Part shown: positions 1 to 12,109 of the stretch, piece by piece
How positions within the stretch are numbered: position 1 is the first letter of the stretch
Layout of the letters: the number at the start of each line of letters is the position of its first letter
Origin: Talpa occidentalis
Lineage: Eukaryota; Chordata; Mammalia; Eulipotyphla; Talpidae
Assembly: GCF_014898055.3 (NCBI RefSeq)
Contig: NW_023601322.1
Span: 72,878,740 to 72,942,739, forward strand
Length of the DNA: 64,000 nt
Direction: 5' to 3'
Translations under genes and position numbers: made by a program
Notes under the pieces: generated by a model
What the model saw: only the letters and a program-made list of their open reading frames with translations
What the model was told of the DNA's origin: nothing
Database searches by the model: none

Positions 1-423
1 TTGCAATCTACAAGTAGTTCCCTTGCCCATGGTGCTCACCACTCACATTCCTGAGCTGTGTGTATAGCTATGAGGAGACATGTGACACCATGACATTGTC
101 TAATTACACAGAGCCTCCTCTGTCCAAAGGGAATCACTCATGAGGAAGCAGGCTCTCTAATTTTCCTTTCCTAGGGATTTCATCCCTGTGATTCCCCACC
201 CTGAAATGCAGAAGAAACAAATAGTAAAAATCCAGTTGACCAGGAGATCTCATCCCGAAGTTTCTGAGCTCTCTTCAGGAAAGCTAGAAATACATCCAGA
301 CATGTGGGAATGGCAATAGTCCACCTCTCTTCATTGGTCAGTATTTCTCATTTGCTGCCTAAAACATGATCACCTGGATATTATGACAGTATTAATTTCA
401 AGTGTGGGAATGATCATGTGAAA

Positions 424-457
424 ATGCATCTCCTAGATGCATCTCCTAGAGATGCAT
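424..457. repeat. Tandem 13-mer with inverted-repeat end
   Basis: ATGCATCTCCTAG occurs twice (424-436, 437-449). ATGCATCTC (437-445) and GAGATGCAT (449-457) form perfect 9-base arms with a 3-base loop. Confidence 0.85.
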
Positions 458-905
458 ATTGAGTATTTATAGATGAAATTATATAATGCTTAGAATTTAC
501 TTCAAAACAGCACAGACTAGGAAAACTCTCATAGATTGTTGTTTCTGGAGTGTTGCTTCTGAGTTGGTGGACGTGCAGATAAACTAATGGCCATAAGTTG
601 ATAGCTTGTTGAAGCTGGATAATGAGCATGCATTATACTTTTTTGCTGTAGAAGTTAGTGATAATTGTTAGCTTTCCAAAAGGCCAACCTTGGTGTATCT
701 TTGAAATTATACTTAATTCGTAAATGGTCACTTTTTATATAGAGGGTAAAATTAGCCATGTTTAGACTCTAAGTATTGCAGTGAAAAAAATACGATGAGC
801 TATTTCTAGAAAAAATGTGCATGCTCAGTAATTTCTTAAGGCATAGTACACAGTTCAGTATGTCAGCTGTCTTCAAGCTTAGACTAACTTTATCATTAGT
901 TTCTT

Positions 906-1195
906 TTTTTTAAAGATCTATTTATTTATACAAGAACTGGGGTTCTGTATTTATTTATTTATACAAGAACAGGCCAGATGCGCGGGAGGGTGAGAGGATT
1001 CACCAGAGACAGAGTGGGGAGCAGAACAGGCAGACGGACCAAAGACACTGCTGAGGGGAGCAGCAGGCGAGACAGGAGAGGTCTGCCCCACCATGTGGGA
1101 ATCTCCCTGGCAGGCCGGGAATTGAACTGGCACTGCAGAGGCTGCGGACAGCCTCACAGCGCTGCGCTCAACCTGCTGCTCCACTGGAGAGGCCC
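906..1195 (-). mobile_element. tRNA-derived T+ SINE, type 1b, full length
   Basis: Flanked by a perfect 15-base target-site duplication TATCATTAGTTTCTT (891-905 and 1196-1210). The 3' end is internally repeated: TATTTATACAAGAAC occurs twice, about 35 bases apart. Confidence 0.93.
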
Positions 1196-1611
1196 TATCA
1201 TTAGTTTCTTATGCATTTTCCTGTGCGCTTTATCAGAACTTTTTCTCCTCTGACTTGTCTCTGCCATTAGATTAGTAATCTCATCATGGCGGGACTGTCC
1301 ATATTACCAGTCCCTCATCCATGGCCCTGAGTGCTATGATTTCTGGAGAATGATAAAATGTAAAAGATAAGTGATCAAACAGTGTAAGCCAGTATTTTTC
1401 AAAAGGCTTGAAAAGGGATGGTGATTATTATCTAAATGTTGGTTTATATGTGAGAACTCAGAAACACCTGCATTCAGTTCAGTCACTACCATTTTCTCTG
1501 ATACTAGGGGGAAATGTTTTTTTCCAGTAAAACAGAAATAACCTCTGATCTCAGGATGGAGAAAGGAGAGGAGAAAAGGAGGGAAACAAACATGCTAATG
1601 AGAGCCATGGT

Positions 1612-1860
1612 TTTTTTTTTTTAATTATAAATTTTATTTTTATATTCCCCATACAATTGCAACCCCCTTATTTTGACCCCAATCCCTCCCCTCCCCACCC
1701 CCCGCTCCCTATAGAGTGTCTCTGGTTCATAATTGTTTGTTGATTTTGATTTTCACTTTCTTATAGTTATTCTTCTCCTGGTCCCTTATTTAAGTTTTCT
1801 ATATTCCTGCTGTGAGTGAGACCATCCGGTATTTTTCTTTTTCTTTCTGGACAGCCATGT
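1612..1860 (-). mobile_element. Probable L1 3' end, antisense
   Basis: Starts with a T-run, then a pyrimidine-rich CCCC-containing stretch, and contains GAGTGAGACCATCCGGTATT, as in antisense L1 3' ends. The following 200 bases up to 2070 are unassigned. Confidence 0.55.
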
Positions 1861-2109
1861 TTTTCAGTGACCCAGTGGTTGTTCAAGATGTATTCCGAAG
1901 CAGTGTGGGTTATGGACCTGTCTTCTGGTAGCTATTCCCACAAACCGGGGTCTGTGTCTTTTTGGTGTGACTCCAACGTAGTTCTATTTCTTCTGAGGAG
2001 TGAAATTGCTGTCAGAAATTTTCCACAGAATAATTACAGTCTCTTTTCCTTTTTCGACATAGAGTTCTAGAAAATGTGCGTTGTTGACAAAGGTCATAGT
2101 ATCATTTTA

Positions 2110-2373
2110 TGTTAAGATTTATTTATTTTTGCATACAAGAGCTGGGGTATAGGCCAGAGGTGCAGGGGGTGAGAGGATTTACCAGAGACAGAGTGGGGAA
2201 CAGAATAGGCAGATCCACTGAAATACACTGCTGAGGGGAGCAGTGGGCGAGACAGGAGAGGTCTGCTGAGCCATGTGGGTTAGCTCCCTGGCTAGGGATT
2301 GAACTCGTGCTGCAGTGGCTGAAGATTGCTTCATAGTGCTGAGACTTAACCCCTTGTGTCATCAGGGAGGCCC
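2110..2373 (-). mobile_element. tRNA-derived T+ SINE, type 1a
   Basis: Full length with GCATACAAGAGCTGGGG tail form. Target-site duplication of 13 bases with one mismatch at 2097-2109 and 2374-2386. Confidence 0.92.
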
Positions 2374-3779
2374 TAGCATCATTTTAAAGGTTACCTAAAG
2401 GTCCTGGGTGCACAGGGACTTGCTCCAGGTTATATAATTAGGCAGTAGGGCCATTCTCAGTAGTACTGGCCAGGTTCCCACTCTCACTCAAGTCCTGGAG
2501 TTGTGCCTTAGAGGTTTGTTTTGAAAAACTTAGTCTGCTAGGAATCCAAGAATAGTTTGAGTGTCTAGTGAAAGAGCTATGCTTTCTAGTTTGGGTTTTC
2601 TAAAAGAAATTTAGGGAGATTGACTTACCTCTTAAGCAATCTACTAAGATTAACTGAGGTGAGAAGTGACATCATTTGCTCTCAGTGGCCTCCACACTGA
2701 AACTGGAACTATGCTCTTGATTAAGAAATAAAGGAGGAAGTAAAGTAGATTCACCGTGGCTTAAGAAGCCTGGTATGCAGAGCTAGGATCCCCTAGCTGT
2801 TCGTTGAGATGATAGAAGGAAACTTTCTCATGAGGGACCCCAGCTGAGAAGGGCTGGGGAGTTGCTGTTGTCAGCATGGACCTTTTCACACTTTACTGGT
2901 ATAATCTAGTGTCTTCTTTGTCTGGCATTGTTCATACCTCCAGTTAGTTTCTTTTAGAAGAAACCTTTTGTGCTATCCTTTTGCATGGATGATTGGCAAA
3001 GGTGGCTTTGATACAACAGTAAGTCTGATTTGATTATTTGAAAATTTCTTCCACTTAATTGACATTAAGATTCCCCTTCCCTTGGCCTGCTAAAAATCAC
3101 TTAAGAAAATGAATAGTGAATAGGCCCACCCTCCAGGGGTTCTGGAGGCCAGAAATAGCCAGTAATCTGGGTTTTAGGGATCTTTGACAGGCTCTTAGCC
3201 CTTCTTTTTCCTCTTGGGATAGGGTGTTTTGTTCCCCCCCCGCCCCCCCGCAATGTTAAGAATGAAATGTTCTGCTTGCAGGAGGAGCTCTAGCCACTCT
3301 TCTGAAGTGTTACCATATCTAAAAGGAGATTTGGCCTTTCCCTGCCTGTAAGCAGGCAAGCCTCAAGTCCAGACTATGCCTGCTCTCTGTTCCTTGAAGG
3401 GACCTGGAATGAGATGGAGTTCCTGTCCTCCTGCCTGTGACCCTGTCCAGCCTGTGTTTCCTCTTTTGTCAAAGTCTTCCTCAGGAGCCAAGTCATACCT
3501 GCCTTGCCTTAATTGAGTCCATTTATTCTTGATTAGTCATCTGATGACAGTAACTTCTTGATCATTATTAAGTAACTGGTTATTGAAAATTTTTTGAGCT
3601 TTAAATCTCTCAGAAGAAATATATCTTTAAGTCTAATGAAGAAATGCATACATTAACATAGCATACCTTAGACTTGGAATCAAGTAGTAGTAAAGGTAGG
3701 CAGGGTAGCCTGAGCATCCAAATCTAAATCTCAGAACTTGGCAGTGAGCAACATACATGAGCCAGCTCTGGTATCCTTC

Positions 3780-3935
3780 ATTTTCTCCTCCAGCTTCATT
3801 GGGATATAATTGACATATATAACATTGTATAAGTTTAAGTTGCACAAAGTGTTGATTTGTCATACTTGTACCCTGCCAAATGATTCCCACCATAGCCTTA
3901 GCTCACACCTGCACAATGTCACATAATTACCATTT
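3780..3935 (-). mobile_element. L1 3' end fragment, antisense
   Basis: TTGGGATATAATTGACATAT followed by AACATTGTATAAGTTTAAG and TGCACAAAGTGTTGATTTG is the complement of a familiar L1 3' UTR end. Confidence 0.7.
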
Positions 3936-4277
3936 CTGGTTTGTGGTGAAAACATTTAAAATCTTCCCTTGGTTTCCATAATTCTTCATGATAGAAGAGC
4001 AGAAGCCAGGCTGATACAACAGGGGGCAATGCTGGCTCTGAATTCACAATGAACAGAAGCCGCTTCAGACCTCTTTGAAGGGAACATTGACAAGTCAAGT
4101 TAATAATGCCTAAGAAGTAGGGAGATCTAACCAAGAGATATTGTGGGAATATCCAAGTTCTAGGACTCTGAAGTGGATGACGTGATGATGGAGCCCTGAG
4201 AGAAGTGAGGACCCTCTGGATGGTGTGTCCTTTGTTGTGTGTGAGCCAGGCCAGGTCATTTGTAGTTTCCGGATCTT

Positions 4278-4583
4278 TTTGTTGTTGTTGTTGTTTTAAT
4301 ATGCTCTGTCACAATTCAACTCTACATTTTTTTAAAAAGATTATTTTATTTATGCATAGAACTGGGGTATAGGCCAGAGGTGCGGGGGTGAGAGGATTCA
4401 CCAGAGACAGAGTGGGGAACAGAACAGGCAGACTGACTGAAATACACTGCCGAGGTGAGCAGCGGGCGAGACAGCAGAGATCTGTTGTGCCATGTGTGGT
4501 TTAGCACCCTGGTGGGGGATCAAACTCAGGCCACAACCGTGATAGTGGTGAGACTTAGCCCCTGTGCCACTATGGAGGCCCAG
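4278..4583 (-). mobile_element. tRNA-derived T+ SINE, type 1a, with extra 3' sequence
   Basis: Target-site duplication AGTTTCCGGATCTT / AGTTTCTGGATCTT (4264-4277, 4584-4597). Between the normal tail and the duplication lie about 50 additional bases ending in a (CAA)n-rich second tail when read in the element's sense. Confidence 0.88.
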
Positions 4584-5188
4584 TTTCTGGATCTTCATTG
4601 TCATGTGGCTGGCATCTCCAGATTTAAATTTGTGTTTCTCTTTCTTCAAGCTTGCATTATGTTTTCTTTTATGTCACCGGCCCACTCAGTGCTCAGTATT
4701 TTCCAGACCCTGATATTTGTTACCACACACAACTGATGCTATGTTCCTGTGCATTGTTTCAAAGTCCATCTCCTGCTTATTACACACAGTAACAGTAATG
4801 ACTTTGGTATTCAGTGTGGCTCACATCCTTGTGTCATTTACTGTTATTCAGGCTTATTATACGTTCTGACCTGTAGTTCTAAATCCACACATACACTCCA
4901 GAAATATGTATAGTAATTGATTTATTTTTTCTAGGATTGCCTTTCTTTCCCCAAATCTCCTGAAAATTCCATTGATTCCTGAAAAATCATAAATTAAGTC
5001 TTTGACTTCTTATGGAACTTCTCATGGAGACTGGCCTCATTTGATATCTAAGACAACATCAGCATGAAAATGAGGAACAACTTTATAACTTGAGTGTTTC
5101 ATTTATGTCCACACACACAGTTATTTTAAGAGGATTTAGATGTACCTGAATGGCCCCTAAGAATCTGTGATGGATTTTAAAACTGACC

Positions 5189-5460
5189 AATTTTTTTTAA
5201 AAGATTTATTTTTATCTATACAAGAACTGGGGCACAGGCCAGATATATGAGAGGGTGAGAGGATTCACCAGAGACAGAGCGGGAAACATAACAGGCAGAC
5301 TGAGGAAATACACTGCTGAGGGGAGCAGTGGGTGAGACAGGAGAAGTCTGCCACGCCATGAGGGTATCTCCATGGCCAGTGGGGATTGAACCAGCACTGC
5401 AGAGGCTGCGGACAGCTTCATAGCGCTGCGCTCAACCGCCTGCACCACCAGGAAGGCCCC
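5189..5460 (-). mobile_element. tRNA-derived T+ SINE, type 1b
   Basis: Full-length copy with 9-base duplication AAACTGACC at 5180-5188 and 5461-5469. Confidence 0.9.
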
Positions 5461-6399
5461 AAACTGACCGGTTTAAATGAGTTGTCTCGGGTGGTTGAAT
5501 CCTAGCCTGTTCAGGTGACCTTGAACAGGTTGAGTCAGGGCCAAATTTCCACCAATTGTGGCAAAGCCACCTAGAGCTGCTGCCCTTTGGCTATCAGGTC
5601 AGGCACTTTACCTGTGTCCTGTGATGACATTAGGGAGAAGATGTTTCTCTGCCACCTCTAAGACAAAGTGAGCCAGGGAATGCCTAGGCCCTTTGTCTTG
5701 GCCTCAGGCACACCCTTGTGTTGTCTGAGTGAGCTTGGGATTTGTTTGCAACCAACAGAATGCAGCAAAACTGACACTGTGATTTCCGAGGTTAGGTCAT
5801 AAAAAGTAACACTGCATCCAGCTTGTTGACTAGAACACATGCACATGGAGCCCTGTGCTACCATGTAAGAAGCTTTAACTGTCTTGATTCTGCCACGCTG
5901 GGAGGAAGCCACACCAAATGGAAAGGCCACATGTAGGTGCCCTGGTCAACAGTTCTGGTTTCTGAGTCCTTCAGGCTCATACCAGACATGTGAGTAAACA
6001 GGTGTTGGATGCTTGTAGCTCCCATTTGTGAAGTCACCACTACACTTTGAATCTTCCCAGCTAAAGTTCCAGGCAGTTTGGATTTGAGAGAAGTCATGCC
6101 CACTGTGACCTTTCTGTATTCCTGACACTTAGCATCCACAGACACAAAAAGTTAGTGCTTGCTTTTATGTCACTAAGGTTGGATGGTTTGTTAAATAGCA
6201 ATAGTAATTTAAAAAGACCCATTCTCCACACCACCACCAAAAAGGAGAACAATTTCAAAGGAGGGAGCTGTTATAAATTAAAACCTAAAAACTAAAAAAG
6301 TCAGAAGAGATTTATTAGCAAAAAAAGTGCCATCCTTTAATTCCTGCTTAGAATGCTCAGAGTAAACTGTAATAAACCACTAGAAGGACAGTTAGGAAA

Positions 6400-6740
6400 A
6401 TAAGGGTAATTTGACGTCTGACTAGAAACTGGATGATGCTGGGAAATTTGTGTTCTTTTTTTTATGCCCCCCCACCCCAATTTGTGTTCATTTTTAAGAT
6501 GTGATGTAGTAATTCTTGAAGAATCCTTATTTTTTAAAGATACATACAGGAGTATTTAAATATGGAAATATCTGTTATTTGCTTTAAACTTGCTTGAAAA
6601 TGGAGATGAGAGGAGTGGGGTCTGGATCAGACAAGGTTGCTTCTGATATTAGTTGAAGCCAGGCAGTAGATACATGGAGCTCTATTATCATATTATTACC
6701 TCTACTTTTGTGCATATCTGAAACTTCTCATAGGGAAACG
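6400..6740 (+). mobile_element. Probable old L1 3' UTR fragment
   Basis: ATTTTTTAAAGATACATACA, TATTTGCTTTAAACTTGC and GCATATCTGAAACTTCTCAT match, in order, parts of a common L1 3' UTR. Confidence 0.5.
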
Positions 6741-7093
6741 TAGGGGCACTTATCTGACCTTCTCTGACCCGTTATTCCAGACCATGGTTATGTGCTAACG
6801 AGTGTCAATGGTTTAAATAGGGTGCCCCTCTTATAACCATGCCTTCAATGCACTCGTGAAGGCTTCTTGAGGCCCAGGATCCTACAGCAGTGTGGGAATT
6901 TCAGACAGAAACAGATTAGCAGAGGAGAGCATATCCGTAGGCAGATGTTAAGTACTCCTCAAATCAGTAAAATCTGGGGTGGATAGAAATCCCATTTAAG
7001 ACAGAGGTCTCTTCCCTGACAATATGTAATCCAGTGCTTGGTACACAGGAAGCCATCCATAGATCTGGCTGATTGATTTGATTAAGAAATCTG

Positions 7094-7365
7094 GGGCCTC
7101 CCCTGGTGGTGCAGGCAGTTGAGCGCGGTGGTGCTGTGAAGCTGTCTGCAGCCTCTGCAGCACCGGTTTGATCCCTGCCGGCCAGCGAGGGTCCCACATG
7201 GTGCGGCAGACCTCTCCTGTCTCGCTTGCTGCTCCCTTCAGCAGTGTATTTCGTCATTCTGCCTGTTCTGTTCCCCGCTCTGTCTCTGGTGAATCCTCTC
7301 ACCCTCCCATACATCTGGCCTGTACCCCAGTTCCTGTGTGAATACATAAATAAATCTTTAAAAAA
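7094..7365 (+). mobile_element. tRNA-derived T+ SINE, type 1b (first of a tandem pair)
   Basis: Begins GGGCCTCCCCTGG, has A box and B box, and ends AATAAATCTTTAAAAAAA. AAATCTG occurs on both sides. A second copy was inserted immediately downstream in the same orientation. Confidence 0.9.
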
Positions 7366-7378
7366 AAAATCTGTCCAG

Positions 7379-7660
7379 GGGCCTCCCTGGTGGTGCAAGG
7401 GGTTGAGACGCAGCCTGTGAAGCTGTCCGCAGCCTCTGCGGCACAAGTTCGATCCCCGGCTGGCCAGGGAGCACCCACATGGCGCAGCAGACCTCTCCTG
7501 ACTCGCCCTCTGCTCCCCTCAGCAGTGTATTTCAGACAGTCTGCCTGTTCTGTTCCCCACTCTGTTTCTGGTTAGTTCTCTCACCCCCCATACCTCTGGC
7601 CTGTACCCCAGTTCTTGTATGCATAGATAAAATCAATCTTTAAAAAAAAAAAAAAAAAAG
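7379..7660 (+). mobile_element. tRNA-derived T+ SINE, type 1a (second of a tandem pair)
   Basis: Full length, GTATGCATAGATAAAATC tail. Duplication AAAATCTGTCCAG / AAAATCTGTTCAG at 7366-7378 and 7661-7673, so it inserted at the poly(A) end of the previous copy. Confidence 0.92.
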
Positions 7661-8499
7661 AAAATCTGTTCAGAATTAACTGATCAATTTATAGGTTAGG
7701 TAGTATTCAATTTTGAACATTGAAATATGTCAGCAGAAAGACAGGCGAATAGCTGCATGTTGTTAGGCAGATGACGGTTTTTACACAGTCCTTCTGTTTG
7801 CTTGTGAGCTCTCTCCCTTGAAGAAACACTATTAAGTATGCTGCAGCCTGCTGCTCTCTGCTTGGTTTTGGCTATGTCACTGAGCCTGAAATAGAAAGTA
7901 CTTTTACTGCAGAGCAGGGAAAGAGGTTTAAATTTATCAATTCAAATAACAAAGGGTAGCATTATACTGACTTTTCTTGGGTGGGGGTGGGAGAGAGATA
8001 ATGCCTGCTTCATCAAGAAGGAATGATCTGATACTGGCAGGGGTTGGGACCAGAAGACAAGTGTACATTGTGCTGAGTTGGGCTTGTTTCCCATCCTGGC
8101 CCCCCTCACTCCCGCCTTCCAACTAGGTCACCTCTTTTAGGACATGGGAAAGCAATTGAGCCACTGGGGAGTTAGTCCCAGAAATGTCACTGAAGTTATC
8201 AGACAGAACAATTCTCTGAGCCAAACCCTTCTCTCTTGACTTTTAGAGGCGTCAGTACCTTGCAACTGCAACAAAGTCAAACAACAGGGAGATAATATCT
8301 TTTCCTATCAAATGGTCACAATATTTAAATGATCCCTGGGGTTGCAAAGAGTTTGGGGAAAATGAGCATTTAACTGTGGGAAGGAGGTAGACTAATAACC
8401 ACCTGGAGAATAACCTGACAAAATGGATCATGTTGTTCCAGAGTCGGAGTCCAGCCTCATGTATGTCTTGGTGGCGGGAGCGGGTGTAAGCTAGTTACC

Positions 8500-9060
8500 T
8501 AAACAAGCATTTGCAGATGTGCAACAATATCATCTTCACAGCAGCAGTGTGCACAAGAGCTTAATCCTAGAAAATATGCACTTGCCCATCAGTGAGATAG
8601 CAGATAATAGACCATGGTATTTTATGCATCGGATTATTATATACACCAGATAAAATGGACTGCAGTGAAATGCAATGATAGGGACAAATTTTAGCAAAGT
8701 GAAAAAAACAGTGCCGAAAGATTACATACAGCGTGCTATTCTTTTTATAAGGTAAGAACAATTTAAAAAATTACTCCTTAAGGATATATACAGTAAAATC
8801 ACATTAGATGAACACAGGACTCAGGATGGTTCCCATGGGAGAGAGCACAAGGAGATGGGGTGGGAGCACACCTACAGTTTGATATTGGTGATTGTTGAGG
8901 TCCCAGCTTTTGTTTGGGGTTGTAGAATCACGTGTACTGATCACATATTAAAATTACTGAATTTGCTGCCTAAATTAACAAAATCAGGCCATTCAGTGCC
9001 AATTGTGAAAACATGTTTTGAAACAAGAATTATGGTTAATATAACTCTGTATATTTGACA
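8500..9060 (+). mobile_element. Probable old L1 3' fragment
   Basis: CTTGCCCATCAGTGAGATAG, ACCATGGTATTTTATGCATC and GTGAAAAAAACAGTGCC parallel the L1 3' segment that reads 'number of copies, small animal of sites' in order, but identity is low. Confidence 0.45.
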
Positions 9061-9144
9061 TTAAAAACAAAACAAAATAAAAAACTGGATAGATAGCCTC
9101 TAGTGCATTCATTCCACCTGTATTTATTTAATTAATTAATTTAT

Positions 9145-9429
9145 TTTTTAAAGATTTATTTATTAATTATTTATTTATTTATACAAGCACTGGGTATAGT
9201 CAGAAGCGCGGGAGGGTGAGAGAATTCACCAGAGCCAGAGCAGGGAGCAGAGCAGGCAGAAGGACCGAAGTACACTGCTGAGGGGAGCAGCGGGCGGCAG
9301 GAGAGGTCTGCGCGCCATGTGGGACCCTCCTCCGGTGGCCAGGGAGCAGCCGGGGATCCAACTGGCATTGCAGAGGCTGCGGGCAGCTTTGCAAGCCAGC
9401 GCTCAACCGCTGCGCCACCGGGGAAGCCC
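9145..9429 (-). mobile_element. tRNA-derived T+ SINE, type 2
   Basis: Type 2 is recognised by CACTGGGTA(C/T)AGTCAGAAG and GAATTCACCAGAGCCAGAG (as read on the + strand) and by a head with GCTGCGGGCAGCTT. The insertion lies within TTTA/TTAA-rich sequence, so its duplication cannot be fixed. Confidence 0.9.
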
Positions 9430-9434
9430 TGTAA

Positions 9435-9840
9435 GTATTTATTTGAAGGAAATAGAGATGCCCACAAAAATTCATGAACAAGGACTTTTATCATGGCATT
9501 TATAAATATTAAAAGAGAAATTTAAGTATTAAACTGAGGGATTAATTATATAAATTAGGTTACACTGATATGTTAAAAACTAAGTAGTCATTTAAAAATA
9601 TTTTCTAAGAGTAAGTATATGGGAAAATATTAATGATGTCAGTCGAATTAAACAAGACAGAACAGACACATATAGTATTAACCTGGTTTTATATATACCT
9701 GGACCCACATACAAACATACGCATTGAAATGATTATAGCACTCATCTCTGCTTGTGATTGTTTCTTCCTTAAACTTGTCAGTTGTGCATAATTTTCTAAA
9801 GTAATTGTTATTTTACAATCATAAATAATTTTATAAAAAT
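9435..9840 (+). mobile_element. Probable old L1 3' UTR fragment
   Basis: ATTTATAAATATTAAAAGAG, GGGAAAATATTAATGATGTC and a closing segment with TTTTCTAAAGTAATTGTTAT resemble an L1ME-like 3' end, ending at AATAATTTTATAAAAAT. It may continue the fragment at 8500 with the type 2 SINE inserted between them. Confidence 0.5.
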
Positions 9841-9849
9841 AGATGTTAA

Positions 9850-10120
9850 GGGCCTCCCTGGTGGCGCAGGCAGTTCAGCACCACACTGTGAAGCTGTCCG
9901 CAGCCTCTCTAGAGCAGGTTCGATCCCAGCCGGCCGGCGAGAATCCCACATGGTGCAGCAGACCTCTCCTGTCGCGCCTGCTGCTCCCCTCAGCAGTGTA
10001 TTTGAGTCAGTCTGCCTGTTCTGCTCCCCGCTCTATCTCTGGTGAATCCTCTCACCCTCCTGAGCATCTGGCCTGTACCCCAGTTCTTGTATAAATAAAT
10101 AAATCTTTTTTTTAAAAAAA
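9850..10120 (+). mobile_element. tRNA-derived T+ SINE, type 1b (tandem pair, first)
   Basis: Flanked by AGATGTTAA at 9841-9849 and 10121-10129. The right flank also serves as left flank for the next SINE. Confidence 0.93.
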
Positions 10121-10132
10121 AGATGTTAATAT

Positions 10133-10402
10133 GGGCCTCCCTGGTGGCACAAGGGGTTAAGCACAACACTGTGAAGCTATCTACTGCCTCTGCAACATGA
10201 GTTTGATCCCCGGCCGGCCAGGGAGCTACCCACATGGAGCAGTAGACCTCTCCTGTCGAGCTCGCTGCTCTCTTCAGTGGTGTTTTTCACTCAGTCTGCC
10301 TGTTCTGTTCCCCACTCTGTCTCTGGTGAATCCTCTCACCCCCTGTACCTCTGGCCTCTATCCCAGTTCTTGTATGCATAAATAAATAAATCTTTAAAAA
10401 AA
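10133..10402 (+). mobile_element. tRNA-derived T+ SINE, type 1a (tandem pair, second)
   Basis: Flanked by AGATGTTAAT at 10121-10130 and 10403-10412, the same target as the preceding SINE. Canonical AATAAATAAATAAATCTTTAAA tail with poly(A) signal and TCTTT terminator. Confidence 0.93.
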
Positions 10403-10745
10403 AGATGTTAATAATATCTAATGTAATGTATGATTTCCATCTTATAGATGAAGATACTACAATGTAACTTGCATGAGGACACAGAGGTTATAAGAAGTGG
10501 TACCTTGAACTGAGCATCTAGGAGATTCCTCAAAGGGTGGGGCTGATGGTAGGGTCCTGGTCTTCCTGACACAAGGTTGGAGGCACCAGAGAGAATAAGG
10601 ACCTGAGGGCAGTCCTGGGAACTGAATATCCTAAAATCCACAAAGGAAAAGGCATTGAGGGATGTCTGAGCCAGAGCTCACACCAGGCCCTGAAATCTGG
10701 GGAGTGCAGACATGGGGCAGCTAAGCCCAGCCCCTGGGGGTTTCT

Positions 10746-11040
10746 TTATTTTTTAAGATTTATTTATTCATTTATTTATTCATTTATTCATTTATTTATT
10801 CATGCCTATAAGAACTGGGGTGTAAGCCAGAGGGTTGCGGGGGAGGGTGAGAGGATTCCCCAGAGTGGGGAGCAGAACAGGCAGATCTGAAACACACTGC
10901 TGAGGTGAGCAGCATTGAGGCAGGAGAGGTCTGCTGTGCCATGTGGGTAGCTCTCTGGCATGGGATTGAACTCATTCTGCAGTGGCTGGCAATAGCTTAA
11001 TAGTGCTGTATTTAAACCCTGAGCCACCAAGGAGGCCCCC
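10746..11040 (-). mobile_element. tRNA-derived T+ SINE, type 1a
   Basis: Tail expanded as (ATTT)n/(ATTC)n. Duplication GGGGGTTTCT at 10736-10745 and 11044-11053. Confidence 0.9.
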
Positions 11041-11830
11041 CATGGGGGTTTCTGATGAACCCTTGTAGAAAAAAAAGATCCCAGTGACTGGAAAATTATT
11101 TGGAGAGTAGAGATATTCTACCCATGGCTCTGGCCAGCTCTTAACTCTCACCAGCCACTGGAGGATTGGTGTCCAAAACCTTCAGTGGAGAGGAGGAGGG
11201 TGCTCAGGAATGGGACAGAGCCAGGGACTAGCCACAGTCTCTTCTCATCACTCATGCTTTAAATATAAGCCCTGATGTGATCAGGGCGCCAGAGATAAAA
11301 TGCCTTTCTCAAGCTAAGCAGGCAGGATCTGGTATCCAATTTGGACAAGATGGTGGAAAATAGACTCAGAGGGAAAAAATCCCTTGGCCTCAAGACCAGC
11401 ACATGGGAGTTGAAGAATCTGACACCTTAACATAGTAGAATAAAAAAACCATGTAGGCATGGTTTCCTTTGTTTTCTTCTAAACATCCAGAATAGACATG
11501 ATTTAAGAGGGGCTGATTTTAACAGTGAGTTTTCTTCTCAGCAAAAGAATTTTGAATTATCTTTCAAGATGTAGCTCAAGCATCATTTTCTGTAGACATA
11601 CTTTCCAAGCTGCTCTAAGCTAGAAAGCCATCCCACTTATGCATGTGTTTGATAAATTTTGTGTTTACCTGGTGGATTATCTGTCTCCCCCTGTTGGAGC
11701 ACCAAGCTCAGTGGACTGTGTTTTTTGCACCTTTGGGCTTTCCTTGCATTTCCTACAGCTATTTCCATTGCCTCGGCCATACGGATCCCTATGCCTGCCA
11801 TGTGGTAAGTGCTAATTAAAATTTGCTGTT

Positions 11831-12109
11831 GGGCCTCCCCTGGTGGCTCAGCAGTTAAGCGGTGGGCTGTGAAGCTGCCGGCAGCCTCTGCAGCACCGGT
11901 TCGATCCCGGCCGCTGACGAGGGTCCCAGATGGCGCCACAGACCTCTCCTGCTGCGCCCACTGCTCCCCTCAGCAGTGTATTTCATCACTCTGCCTGTTC
12001 TGTTCCCTGCTCTGGCTCTGGTGAATTCTCTCACCCTCCCGCACTTCTGACTGTACCCAGTGCTTATATAAATAAATAAATATTAAAATAATAATAATAA
12101 TAATAAATA
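11831..12109 (+). mobile_element. tRNA-derived SINE, type 2
   Basis: Sense copy ending CTGACTGTACCCAGTGC then (AATA)n/(ATA)n without a TCTTT terminator. Duplication AAATTTGCTGTT / AAATTCGCTGTT flanks it. Confidence 0.92.

Noticed and set aside
5640..6145. Overlapping minus-strand open frames of 60-95 codons
   Set aside because: Outside SINEs, but I recognise no protein, there is no splice or promoter context, and the frames overlap each other. I cannot support a gene.
7094..7180. tRNA-like sequence with A and B boxes, repeated throughout the window
   Set aside because: These are SINE heads with mutated stems, joined to a SINE body; not functional tRNA genes.
6964..7446. 160-codon minus-strand open frame
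   Set aside because: It runs through two tandem SINEs read antisense. The same RGFTRDRAGSRTGR-type peptide recurs at many SINE copies, so it is a repeat shadow and not a gene.
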